From contig CP099849.1 of the NCBI GenBank assembly GCA_030062745.1, forward strand, positions 15,189,307-15,253,306: 64,000 nt of DNA, written 5' to 3'. The position numbers and the translations under genes are program-made. Source of the DNA: Capitulum mitella (Eukaryota > Arthropoda > Thecostraca > Pollicipedomorpha > Pollicipedidae). Shown here one piece after another: positions 31,780 through 42,007 of the stretch (position 1 is its first letter; the number at the start of each line of letters is the position of its first letter). The notes beneath the pieces are model-generated. The model was not told the DNA's origin. It did no database searches and was given only the letters and a program-made list of their open reading frames with translations.

Positions 31780-33310
31780 ATTTCTGTGGAAACGTGGCGG
31801 GCTCTTGATGCAGTCAGGGGCCTCTGACAGGGTTAGATGACCCCTGAGGTGCAAAGAACTGAAGTCCCAAAGGGCCCCTGAGACCACAACAGGGCTTCAA
31901 CGCGGCAGATGGTCCCTGAGACCGCCAGAAGGGTCACAGGGCACCTGAGACGGCCAAAATGAGGACTCAGTTTGTAGGATGACGTATGGGTCCTTGGAGT
32001 GCCATGCGGGGCCCCGAATTTGTTTCGCGAGCCTGTGTGAAAAGCTGAAGGTTCTTGATGTAGATGTAGAGGGCCTCCGGGAAGATTAATGAGATCCTGA
32101 GACAGTAAGATGGCCCCTAAGATAGATAAGAGGGTCCCTGAATCCTGTCTCCATGGGTTTCTTGGGCCGCAACGCGGCAAAGGGTTCATAAGACCACTAA
32201 AAGTGCTAGAGGGACCCCTGGGACGCAAGGAACTTAAGAGGGTGCCTAGCACGGCATAAGGAGACCCATGGCCAGCCAGAGACACCCCATGAACGGGAAT
32301 TCATCGGTGACCTTCTCAACCTCGAGAGGGGTCCCAAATAGGTTACACTGGTGTTTCTGAAAACCTGCAGGGTTCTTGATGCTGTAAGGGGGCCCGGGAA
32401 GGTCAGGTGGCTCCTGAGACGGCAAGATGGACTTGTACACCGCAGGTGACCCCTGAGGCAGCCAAAAAGGTCGGAGGGCCCCTGCGAGGCAAAGACGATA
32501 AGACAGTCTCTAAAACCGCATGGAGAAGCTCTCGAAAACCAGAGGGCCCCCGAATGTGTGAGGCGGGCTCCTAGCAATGGCAAGGTCCCCAGAGACCGCC
32601 AGTGAGGCCCTTGAAGTGCTAACAGAGGCCCTTGTTATGGCTAGAGGAACGTTAAGGCTGCTAGATATACCCCATGTAACTGCGGAAGACCCCTGATACA
32701 GCCACGAGGACCACCAGAGACGATCGGAGGACCCTTGACACCGCATAGCGGCCCTGAAATTACCAAAAGGCCTTTTGTAACTGGTAGGGCCCCTGAGACG
32801 GCAAAACTTCCCCTAGAGATGATAAGGGGGCACCTAAGACCACAGGGGGCCCACTGACACTGTTAGAGAGGGACCTTTAGGACTGCTAACGAGAAGTCTC
32901 TAGCAATAGGGGCTCCTGAGACAACCAGAGGGGCCACTGGAACTTCTAAACCTTGAGAGGTCCAGACCGCCTCTGAAACGGCTAAAGGACCCAGAGGATT
33001 GCCAGAAGCTCCTCTGTCATGGTAGAGAGACTTATAGAGGGCTTTTGTTACTGCCTGAGGGGCTCCTCAGACGGCAAAAATGTTCCAGGGACGACAGGAG
33101 GGAACCTGAGATGGCTTAAGCGTCCCTGATGGCAAATGGGTCCCGCAAACTGTCCGGAGTGCCCCTGAAACTGCCAAAGTAGCGCCTGAGACGTCGTGAG
33201 GGACACGCGAAACTGTAAAAGGAACCTGAGACCACTAAAGGGTCCTGGCACGGTAGACGGCCTGAGGCCAACAGAGATGCCCCTGTAACTGCATGAGGAA
33301 ACCTAACCTA
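31780..33310. repeat. Long degenerate minisatellite, ~28-36 bp units
   Basis: Variants of GGGCCCCTGAGACxGCCAxAAG recur dozens of times over 1.5 kb with irregular spacing and about 20-30% divergence. Minus-strand frames of 125-150 codons (31833-32285, 32206-32583) are produced by the repeat and are not credited. The array ends at AACCTAACCTAAGTTAG (33301-33317), a TTAGG-like motif, shortly before foldback element 2. Confidence 0.8.
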
Positions 33311-33456
33311 AGTTAGCAAAAAAGTCTGCAGAAACTACGGGGGGCGGGGAAGGGCAGATACAGACACAGGCATAGGTACAGATGCAGGTACAGGCTCCTT
33401 GACCTGATACAGACACCATATTTGAAATGAAGGGAGGGCAGAGCCGCCTAAAATCT

Positions 33457-34430
33457 TACCGTTTTTGCCGGTTTTTGGGCAGGAGTTCGTCGTACTTAAG
33501 TTTGTAGGGCAATGGTTCGTCGGGTAATAGTTCGTAAGGACAAACGTTCGTTGGACACAAGTTCGTCTAGGGCAAAAGTTCGTCTCGCGAAAGTTCGTAT
33601 GGACAAACTTCGTCCACGACAAAAGCTCGTCTAAGACAAAAGGTTGTCTCGCGAAAGTTCGTGTAGGACAAAAGATAGCCTAGGACAAAAGTTTGTCCAG
33701 CAAAAGTTCGTGTAGGACATAAGTTCGTCTAGGACAAGAGTTCGCTCAGGACGAAAGTTCGTCTCGCGGGAATTCGTCTAAGGCAGAAGTTTGCCTGGGA
33801 CGAAATGTTAGGATACGTTAAGTTAGGTTAGGTGAGGCCGGCTTAGGTTAGTTTAGGTTAAGTTAGGCTAGGCTGGTGTACTATTTTAGATCGTTCTTTT
33901 TCCGAAGCGAAGCTTTTCCGATACGAACTTTAAGTTCACGAACCCTTGGTGACGAACCTTTTTCGTTACCAACGTCGTCCCTTAGACCCCTTTTCTACGA
34001 ACCTTTTCCTTACGAAGCTTTTGCAGTACAAACCTTTTCCATTATCGAGACAAACTTGTCCTAAACGAACTTTTGCCCTTGACGAACTATTGTTCCAGAG
34101 AAACTTCTGCATGACGGACTTTTATCCTGGACAGACTTTTCTCCTTACGAGCTTTTGCCTTATACGAACTTTAGTCTTAGACGAACCTCTGCGAGAAGAA
34201 CTTTTATCCCAGACGAACCTTTTTCCCTAGCCGAACTTTTGTCCTAGACGAACTTCTGCAAGACCGACTTTTCATGACGAACTTTTGTCCTAGACGAATT
34301 TTCGCCCAAGACGAACTTTTCCACGGCGAACTTTAGCGCGACGAACTTTTGCGCGAAGAACTTAAGTCCGACGAACTTTTGCCGATGAGCTTTTGTCCAA
34401 CGAACTTCTGAGATTCGTTTTTGTAATGTT
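33457..34430. mobile_element. Foldback-type element 2, same family as element 1
   Basis: The left arm (33457-33805) is a run of GACAAAAGTTCGTCTAG-like units starting at CCGGTTTTTGGGCAGGAG, almost the same terminus as element 1. The right arm (33900-34430) is the reversed unit (CCTAGACGAACTTTTGTC). The centre (33807-33877) is a degenerate series of TTAGGTTAGG, TTAAGTTAGGC and similar. Having two copies with the same ends, arm unit and TTAGG-like centre shows this is a repeated element, not a chance array. Non-coding. Confidence 0.8.
33807..33877 (+). repeat. Degenerate TTAGG-like run at the foldback centre
   Basis: About eight GTTAGG or CTTAGG steps occur in 70 bp (GTTAAGTTAGGTTAGGTGAG, then GCTTAGGTTAGTTTAGG). 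TTAGG is the common arthropod telomere unit. Degeneracy argues for an internal telomere-like relic or a coincidental GTTAG minisatellite. Confidence 0.6.
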
Positions 34431-34469
34431 TCGGCCACGTCATAGGGGAACAAAAGACAGAATTTTCTG

Positions 34470-34714
34470 AAATGAGGTTTTACGCGCCTGAATTTTTTTT
34501 TTTAGGTGGTAATGAAAACAAAATTACATCAAATATTCCCCGCACGAATTTTTTCTTTCTTTCTTCTTTTTTATTTTGCTTTTTCATATCTGAGGAGCAA
34601 AAATGGGGGCCCGCGCTGACGATTGGTCTCCATCCACAGCTTTGGCAAAATACGAGGGCCCCCTTAATCCGATTTGGCCCCCCCCCCCGGGCGGAATCCT
34701 GGCTACGTCTCTGA
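34470..34714 (-). repeat. Possible MITE-like element sharing the GGCTACGTC terminus
   Basis: The right edge GCGGAATCCTGGCTACGTC (34691-34709) is a variant of the family A terminus and matches the start of the 39615 element in reverse. A C13 run precedes it, as in family A. The left end is not clear. A T/C-rich tract (34545-34580) lies inside. Confidence 0.4.
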
Positions 34715-35280
34715 CGGAGACCCCCCTGAGATGCGGTATTGGAACCCTGTCGCTTAAAAGGTGGCCCTGTCAGACAAAGCGTAAAGCGCTGTGATGGAAT
34801 ATAGGCGCTCCGTTATTTAAAATGTGCCACCGTGACACCAAGGAGACACCACCGGAACGGTGTGTGGGTGCCCTGTCGTTCAAAAGGCACCCCTTTGACA
34901 CGAAGAAGATGCCCTTGCTATGGTGTATGAGTGCCCTGTTGGTAAAAAAGGCGGCCCTGTGCCACAAAGGATGTACTCCGTGACGGAGTATGGCCTCCCT
35001 GTCGTTCGTGCGGCCTATGTGATACGAAGAGGGCGTCCCTGTGATGGTTTATGGCCACCCTGTCGGTCAAAAGACGCCCTGCAAAAGAGTACGGTTGCGC
35101 TGTCGTTCAAAAGAGGCCCTTGTAACGAAGGAAACGCCTCTGCGACGGAGCATGGACGCCCTGTGGGAAGGCGCCCGTTGACACCAAACAGGCAGCCATA
35201 TGATGAAGTATGAGTAGTCTGTTGTTCGATAGGTGCTGGTGTGGCACTACGACGAAGGCCTTTGCGTGATGGAATTCTTG
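34715..35280 (+). repeat. Tandem array of about 62-bp units
   Basis: About eight diverged units carry GCCCTGTCGTTCAAAAGG, a GGCCCTGTGACAC.AAGG block and GTGATGG.GTATGG. Overlapping frames on both strands are by-products. Confidence 0.75.
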
Positions 35281-35319
35281 AGTCATGCCATTCAAAAGGC
35301 GTCTTAAGACACGTCTGTT

Positions 35320-38110
35320 TACTTGGCACACATACTCGTATTTGTATTCAGCACACGTCACATATTTTGCCCAATTTACCTCACTTGGTCGATCTGACCA
35401 TGCCGTTTCCGAATCTGAAGTTCTTTCTGCCATAAGTTTGGCCATTCGACCTCTAGATTCAAACAACGCAGATTCAAGGTCAACGATGGGTACAAGCATA
35501 GCCGTCCACTTCTGACATCAGACTGTACAAATGAGGTACCAAACCAAAAGAGAGGAACCGTCCGCAACTTTGACGACCCAAAGGATCAAGGTCAAGATCC
35601 GTCGTCAAGGTCATAATCAAGGTCAAAAGATGGGGACAAACATAGCCGCCGATCTCATGACACCAAACTGTACAAATGAAGTATCAGACTAAAGAGGAGA
35701 ATATAACAAAGCTCACGTCATGGCTTTAAATTTCAAGCTGCCGTATCAGAAAACCTTCAGATTTCAAAGTTTGCTAATTTGTTTTCTAAGTCGTAGAGAT
35801 TTCCCTTCAAAAGCCTTTGGTTTGGAAGACTGTATAAGGCTACCAGATGCCTTCAACTCTAAATCCCACAGTGGGCACAGAGGGGAATCAGACAAAGACG
35901 TCTGAGAACGCATTAACACCTTAAGTACATCAATCGTGCCACAGTGCCGCTAGGTGAATCATATCCGCAATGTTAAACGATACTTCCTTTTTCCAATTTT
36001 AAAATAGCTTACACCCACGGAAACTTCTGGAGTCTTGCATCCGCCTTACATCAGCCAGTTCTTTGAACTGTATTAACAGCAATTCGCAACTTAGGCGACC
36101 AAAAAGGTCAAGGTCATGGTTCTTTGTCAAGGTCATAATCAAGGTCAAACAGCCACTGACCTCTGGCAACGAATTGTACAAATGAGGCATAAGACCAAAG
36201 AGGGGAATTGTCAGCAACTTGGACGATCCAAAAGGTGAAGGTTAAGGTCCGTCGACAATGTCCTAAGCAAGGTCAAGGGACAGGGGCAAAAATAGTTGCC
36301 GCCGCTTTGATCTGAAACCTTACTTGTACATTTTGGTGCCATAGAGCAGCGACTATGTTTGTCCCCGTCCCTTGACCTTGATGAGGACCTTGACGACGGA
36401 CCATAACCTTGGCCTTTTTGGTCGTCAATGTTACGGACTATTTCGCTCTTTTGCCTGATTCCTCATTTTTACAGTTTGTTGCCATAGATCAGCAGTTATA
36501 CTTGTCCCCGTCATTTGACCTTGCTGAGGACATTGACGATGGACCTTGACCTTGACCTTTTTGGTCGTCAAAGTTGCGGATTGTTTTCTTCTTTGGTCTG
36601 ATTCCTCATGTGTACTGTTTGGTGCCACAGATCGGCGGCTATGCTTATCCCAATCATTTGACCTTGATTAGGACCTTGACGACGGGCCTTGGCCTTGACG
36701 TTTTTGGTCGTCAAAGTTGCAAATTGCCACCCTCTTAAGTACGATACCTCATTTCTACAGTGTAGTGCCATAGATCGGCAGCTATGCTTGTCGCCGTCAT
36801 TTGACCTTAATTAGGACCTTGACGACGGACCTTGACCGTTACGTTTTTGGTCAGCAAAGTTACGGACTATTTTTTTTTGTCTGATGCTTCATGTGTACGG
36901 TTTGGTGCCATAGATCGTCGCCTACCGTTATTAAAGCCCTTTGACCTTGATTGGTACCTTCACGACGGACCTTGGCCTTGACCTTTTTATTCGCGTAAGT
37001 TGTGCATTGCTGCCCTCTTTAGTGCGATGCTTCCTTCGTACAGTTTAGTGTCATAGGTCTGCGGCTATCCTCGTCCCCGTCCTTTGACCTTGACTGTGAC
37101 TTTGACAACGGAGCTTGACCTTGGTCTTTTTGGTCGTCAAGGTTGCGGATATCTCCCTTTTTGCTACAAAACCTCATTTGTTTGGTGCCATAGGCCAGCG
37201 GCTATGCTTGTCCCCGTCCTTTGACCTTGACTATGACCTTGACGACGGAACTTGACCTTGGTCTTATGGGTTGTAAAAGTTGCGGATGGTTTACCGCTTT
37301 GGTGCGATACCTTATTTGTACGGTTTTGTGACAATGGCCAGCGACTATGCTTGTCCCTGTTCTTTGACCTTAATTATGACCTTGACGACGGACTTTGACC
37401 TAGACGTTTTTGTGTCGACAAAGTTGTGGACCATTTCCCTCTTTGGTCTGACTCCTCATTTGCACAGTTTAATGCCAAAGGTTGGCGGCTGTGCCTGTCC
37501 CGATCGCTTTACATTGACTATGACCTTGATAACGGACTTTGACCTCGAACTTTTTGGTCGTCAAAGTTAAGGATTTCTGCCCCTTTTTGCTACGATACCT
37601 CATTAGTACAGTTTGGTGCCATAGGTCGGTGGCTGTGCTTGTCCCCATTCTTTGACTTCGGCTATGCCGTTGACGACGGAACTTGACCTTGATCTTATGG
37701 GTCGTCAAAGTTGCGGACGGCTTCCCCCTATGGTCTGATTTCTCATTTGTACAGTTTGGTGCCATAGGTCAGCGACTATGTTTGTCCCCATCTTTTGACC
37801 TTGATTATGACCTTGACGACGGACCTTGACCTTGATCCTTTGAGTCGTCAGAGTTGCGGACGGTTCCTCTCTTTGATTTGGTATCTCATTTGTACAGTTT
37901 CTTGCCAAAGGTGGACGGCTATGCTTGTCCCCCTCGTTGACCTTGAATTTGCGTTTTTTACCTCTAGGGGTCAAAGGTCAAACTTACGGGAGAAAGAACT
38001 TCAGATTCGAAAACGGCATGGTCAGGTTGACCAAACAGGGTAATTTGGGCAAAATCTGTGGTGTGTGCTGAGTACGAATATGAATATGTGTGCCAAGTTA
38101 ATGGACGTTA
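35320..38110. mobile_element. Foldback-type element 3 with ~143-bp satellite arms
   Basis: 35320-35480 is the reverse complement of 37960-38110 (shared: TTGGCACACAT, TTTTGCCCAA, GACCATGCCGTTT, GAAGTTCTTTCT, GGTCAA). Inside these ends the arms are ~143 bp units in opposite orientation: a few units in the left arm (35480-35705 and 35995-36310) and about twelve in the right arm (36335-37960). The orientation switches near 36310-36335. A segment at 35705-35990 interrupts the left arm. No transposase frame is present. Terminal unique ends plus inverted satellite arms fit a foldback element that has amplified one arm. Confidence 0.75.
36335..37990 (+). repeat. ~143-bp tandem array, about 12 units, rich in TCAAGGTCA sites
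   Basis: The phrase TGCCATAGxTCxGCGGCTATG recurs near 36338, 36480, 36623, 36766, 36907, 37053, 37187, 37331, 37473, 37618, 37760 and 37904. Each unit also carries CTTGTCCCCGTC.TTTGACCT, GACCTTGACGACGGACCTTG and TTTTTGGTCGTCAAAGTTGCGGA. TGACCTTGA (reverse TCAAGGTCA) appears two or three times in most units. Minus frames in the array repeat short peptides and are not credited. Confidence 0.9.
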
Positions 38111-38320
38111 GTAGGAGCAGTGGAAGAAATTCTTAAGCTGATGCAGCAAACTGCAAGACTGTTTCAGATACCCGTTACTTCAGCTGAGGTCACATGATCT
38201 TGAAGGACCAAGTAAATCGCCCTTGATGAGTCCATTGGTATTGGTTCTTTTCAGATGGGAGCAGTGAAAGGTGGTTTTAAACCATTGCAGCAGATTGTAA
38301 GAACTGGTCCCAGTGCAAAT
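38105..38320 (+). repeat. Diverged direct duplication next to foldback 3
   Basis: GGAGCAGTGGAAGAAATTCT and ATGCAGCAAACTGCAAGACTG (38114-38162) recur as GGGAGCAGTGAAAGGTGG and TTGCAGCAGATTGTAAGAACTGG (38257-38306). The period of ~143-146 bp is close to the neighbouring array period. Confidence 0.55.
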
Positions 38321-38375
38321 TAATGGATCTAAGGTCACAAGCCTCTGGGGTTCAATGCAGATTGCCCATGGGCTC

Positions 38376-38513
38376 AGGCGCATCCAAGGGGGGCCCTTAG
38401 GCCCGCATTTTTGTGAAAACGATTGCACATCGTCTTACCGGCAGGGGGTCTTCGTCTGATTTCAGTTCACTCCAAGTTTCCGGCCCCCCTTAAGAAAATC
38501 CTGCCTTCGCCCC
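38376..38513 (-). mobile_element. MITE-like family A, copy 6
   Basis: Minus orientation; termini GGCGCATCCAAGGGGGG and TTAAGAAAATCCTGCCTTCG. Slightly shortened internally. Confidence 0.8.
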
Positions 38514-38605
38514 TAATCACATTCAAGTTAGTTCGATGTCACAGTTGGGCTCGTGCTTCGACTTAAAATGCATGTGAGGCAGGGTCGTCGGTCCGTCATG
38601 TCATA

Positions 38606-38617
38606 TGACGTCATTGG
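38606..38617. promoter_or_regulatory. CRE palindrome abutting an inverted CCAAT box
   Basis: TGACGTCA (38606-38613) overlaps ATTGG (38612-38616), the reverse complement of CCAAT. The pair sits at the left edge of a CpG-rich block. A full CRE next to a CCAAT box is a common promoter-proximal arrangement, so the neighbouring CpG-rich DNA is a candidate promoter. Activity and direction are inferred. Confidence 0.5.
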
Positions 38618-38619
38618 AC

Positions 38620-39228
38620 GTTGGCTGTCTTGCCACGTCGCAACCACGAGGCGAGTCCTTGCAAGCCTGCGCAGTCTCGCGTGCTGACGCGATCCCGGAC
38701 CCGTGCGCGGTGCGGACGCGTCGAGATAGTGGAGTCGTCAGCTGCACTGGTAGAGGGCAGGAGCGGGCGCGCTGTGTACGGGCTGGTGTTTCCAGCTGTG
38801 TGGCCGTAGCCTCCGGCGTCGGACCCGCGCGGCTTGTCAGCTGAGTGCGGCGAACGGAACCAAGGACGTCGGGCGGCGACCACGCGGCCTGACGCCCGGC
38901 CCACCTGCTCTAGTGTGGCCGCGGCGGCTGAGGTGTGTGAGTGCCGCGTCTGTCCTGCATTATTTCCGCGAGCTGTCTCGAGTTGGCTGTCGTGCGTGCC
39001 AAACAGACCGCTGGAAACCCGCCGGCGCCCGCTGCCAAAGCGACAGTTGGAGCAGTTGATTTCGCCCATCAGCATTGTCGTCGGTGGCTCCGTGGAAAGA
39101 ACGCATTCTCGAAGACGCTGGGACGTGCATATAGATCCTTTCACGAAGACTGCGGCCACAGAGACACCCGATCTGTTTGGCCTGTGCATCATCAGCTCGT
39201 GTGCAGTGACTGAAGCAATCTCCCAGCG
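38620..39228 (+). promoter_or_regulatory. CpG-rich promoter/5' UTR candidate
   Basis: A sharp rise in CpG (GACGCGATCCCGGACCCGTG, GGACGTCGGGCGGCGACC) extends about 600 bp from the CRE/CCAAT pair. Frames on both strands (minus 38611-39192 of 193 codons, plus 38834-39232 of 132) are open because stops are rare in such sequence, and neither has a recognisable domain. A donor-like AGCG|GTGAGA at 39229 could splice this block, as a non-coding first exon, to the acceptor at 42007 on the same strand. Confidence 0.4.
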
Positions 39229-39614
39229 GTGAGACCCAACTGGTAGAAAAACGCAGGTCCACGATCACAAATTGCTAACGGGTTTGCAATGCATAGCTGA
39301 GTGAGTTCGTTTTTGAATGTTACATTCAGACAGCATGAGCAACTTTTGGCTAAAACAGTTGAAATGGAGGGGATGGAAACTACCGATAAAAACGCCAGGC
39401 GAAAGTTATGTCAAATGATTAAGGTTATCCACCTAAAGGGCTTAGGACTATGAACAGGGGGGGGGACAACAACCTCAATTATTTTAATTTGGACGTAATG
39501 GTTTTGGATGTTGTGCAGTTACGGTTTATGGGTTTTCATGAGAAGAGGCGTGGTGCATGAAAAAGTACGATAACCTGGGCTTAACAAAATGTGATGCTCA
39601 GATGTGTTACGGGC

Positions 39615-39890
39615 AGGCACGTAGCCAGGATTTTCCTCAGGGGGACCAAATGTCAAATTTTGTCAGATGCCACTGGCATATGGTAGAATTGATAGGATAA
39701 AGCAACAGTTTTTTGAAATTTATCCCATATTTAATGTACAGGAGAACATACAGTGTTTGCTTTTGCAACATATATGTATAATCACAATTCTGTATTCGTG
39801 CGAAATCGCCATATATCTAGTGCAGACCGCTTGACTCAGGGGGGGGGGGGACATGGCGCCCATGCCCCCGGCTACGTCCTTGGTTACGGG
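39615..39890 (+). repeat. MITE-like element with GCACGTAGCCAGGATTTT terminus
   Basis: Starts GGCACGTAGCCAGGATTTTC and ends with a G11 run followed by CCCCCGGCTACGTCC. The ends form an imperfect inverted repeat (ACGTAGCC/GGCTACGT). The interior differs from family A, so this is a related but distinct group. Confidence 0.55.
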
Positions 39891-41426
39891 TACCAGTATT
39901 TCATGATATCATGTTTAATTCATCGAAATTTGGGGATGCTGGGACCTGGCATTTTGTGTATATGTTGTCACAGGGAAAACACCTCTATAAACTGGATGTT
40001 GCACTTGTTATTTTAGGCTCCATCACTGGTCAACGGCCACCGGCAAGTGATCGGATGGTCAGCCACTCGTCTCAGCGGTGTTTGTCTTATAAGCTGTTGC
40101 GGGCAATGTTGCATGCTGGGCTGAGCTCAGCTGGACTTCGTGATGAGGTTTATCTAGTGGATATAGACATTATCGGCCTGCACCACTCGCCAGCCAAACC
40201 ATCGTTCGGGCGGTACAGCCTCTGACATCAATGTCTGGGAAGCCGGTCGAAAATGAACAAAAGCACCTCGATAGATCCATGAATTTTTGGGTCAGATCAC
40301 GTCGAATGACATGTGCGTACCATGCAAAAGGCCGCTTGAAAGTGGACGTAGCCGTATTTGTTTTAAGTGCCTCAGTTTGATGTACGAGCATTGGCTTGAT
40401 GACCTGCCAGATACGTCCCTAATGGGCACGTTGCCAGGCACAGATACTGATACTGTTGACAGGAGCATTACGGTGGCATCTCCATCGAAATCATCGTTGA
40501 TGGCGTGTATTAGAAATGCCATTCCCCTACAGCACTTTTCCCCTTTTTTGTAATGGGGCTGTCCTGGGTACCCTGTGTACCTTCCTTTAAGATAGCGACG
40601 AATCGTCTTACTAGTTCAAAGTAGATAAAGAAGAATCATGTGAGTTTTTCTTTTTGACGCGTCAAAACAAAATTTCTGTCGAAGTCGCATGAAGTTTTTT
40701 GCACTGGTTGAGAGGCGTGTTCTTTGTGTGACCCATTTAGCGCTGCACTAAAAACGTTACCTTGTTCAGTGTTCACACACGAATGGACTTCATGCACATG
40801 CTGCGTATGTTCGAAGACCGATTAGGAAGCTTGAACCATAGTTCGCAGATTATTGGTGCTATTTTTACCCCTTTTTGGCTTGCCCAACTTAACATCTGAA
40901 CGGCACAAACTGAGGACGCGACATTTTTGCGCCCTCTACCTGAACCTTTTCTCAAAAAAGTGATTGGCCCTGTGTAAGTATGCAAAAGGTCAGGCCATAT
41001 GACGGTATGACCTAAATTACCGTTGCGCTTTATTGACTCCGTTTCCCATATGTTCGTCTTTGGGAGTATGAAGCCACACTAATCATTTGTGTCCTCAAAT
41101 AATGTCAGCAGTTTTCCGTTAAAAGTTTCGCTCATTGCCTTTTAGCGTCTTCTCTGAGGCAGGCCTGGCTCTAGGGACCATAGTAGTGTACATTGTTACC
41201 TGGAAACAACCTTTTTTGAGGTCCTCATGAAATCCCACACCAGAACTGTGCGAAAGCTCAGGCATCCCGCTATGACCTCATTTGACGCTGCGACCTTGGT
41301 TGAAGGCGGCCCAGGGTCATCAGGGTTGGTGTTACCAGTGCTGACCATTCTTGCACTGTCAGTTACCTCCGAAGCTGTCGATATATTAACAGTAAAATTC
41401 GAGCGTTTTATCCCAATACATGTGGG
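39891..41426. other. No gene supported
   Basis: Frames of 70-105 codons on both strands (for example plus 39911-40225) lack splice pairs and motifs. Probably intron or spacer of the gene whose exon lies at 42008. Confidence 0.3.
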
Positions 41427-41463
41427 ACGTATGCTCCCGACGAAATCAGTCGGGAGCATACGT
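41427..41463. repeat. Perfect 15-bp hairpin with 7-nt loop
   Basis: ACGTATGCTCCCGAC (41427-41441) and GTCGGGAGCATACGT (41449-41463) are exact complements around GAAATCA. No T-run or known RNA motif accompanies it. Confidence 0.9.
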
Positions 41464-42007
41464 ATGTTCAGACCTTTCTCGAATGTAGCATCACTGATGA
41501 TGCTGATAGTTCATCCAGCATTTCAGAAACTTTCAGATTTTGATTGCGTTGTTTCTACTGATCATTGTTACTGTCATTGTTACTGTTGAACAGAACTCAT
41601 ATGGCTTCTAATTATGTGCTGCAGTAAAAAGAGAAAAAGCAGTTCCTTGTCTTAGGTGCACGGTTACGACTCTGATATTTGTCCTTGCTCTGCCAGATAA
41701 GCCCACTCCGCTATGACCCGTTTGCTACTCTACCTTTGTCTTGTTTTGCACTTGGTGTCACTGGCTGTTCGAACTATTGGGTCGTGAACAAGATTGGAGG
41801 ATTGCTCGTTTTTGGACCGGCTGGAGTGATAGGATGTTTAATCCTGCGGAACGAAGGTCATTAGTTAGTAAGAAGAAATAGAAAAGACTGCACGCAGCAA
41901 ACTGGGGCAGAGACAAGTTTTGTCGTAGTTGGTATTCTGATCTGATCTTAGTTGTTATCCCATTCCCTGCGTTTTTTTACCGTTGGGTCTCCGTGAACGT
42001 TTTCTAG

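Noticed and set aside
31833-32583. Minus-strand frames of 125-150 codons
   Set aside because: By-products of the degenerate 28-36 bp minisatellite.
36335-37990. CRISPR-like regular array
   Set aside because: Units are ~143 bp of continuous, co-diverging satellite with no short repeat/unique spacer pattern, and the window is eukaryotic.
38611-39192. 193-codon minus-strand frame in the CpG-rich block
   Set aside because: Plus frames of similar length overlap it, and composition alone explains the lack of stops; no domain.
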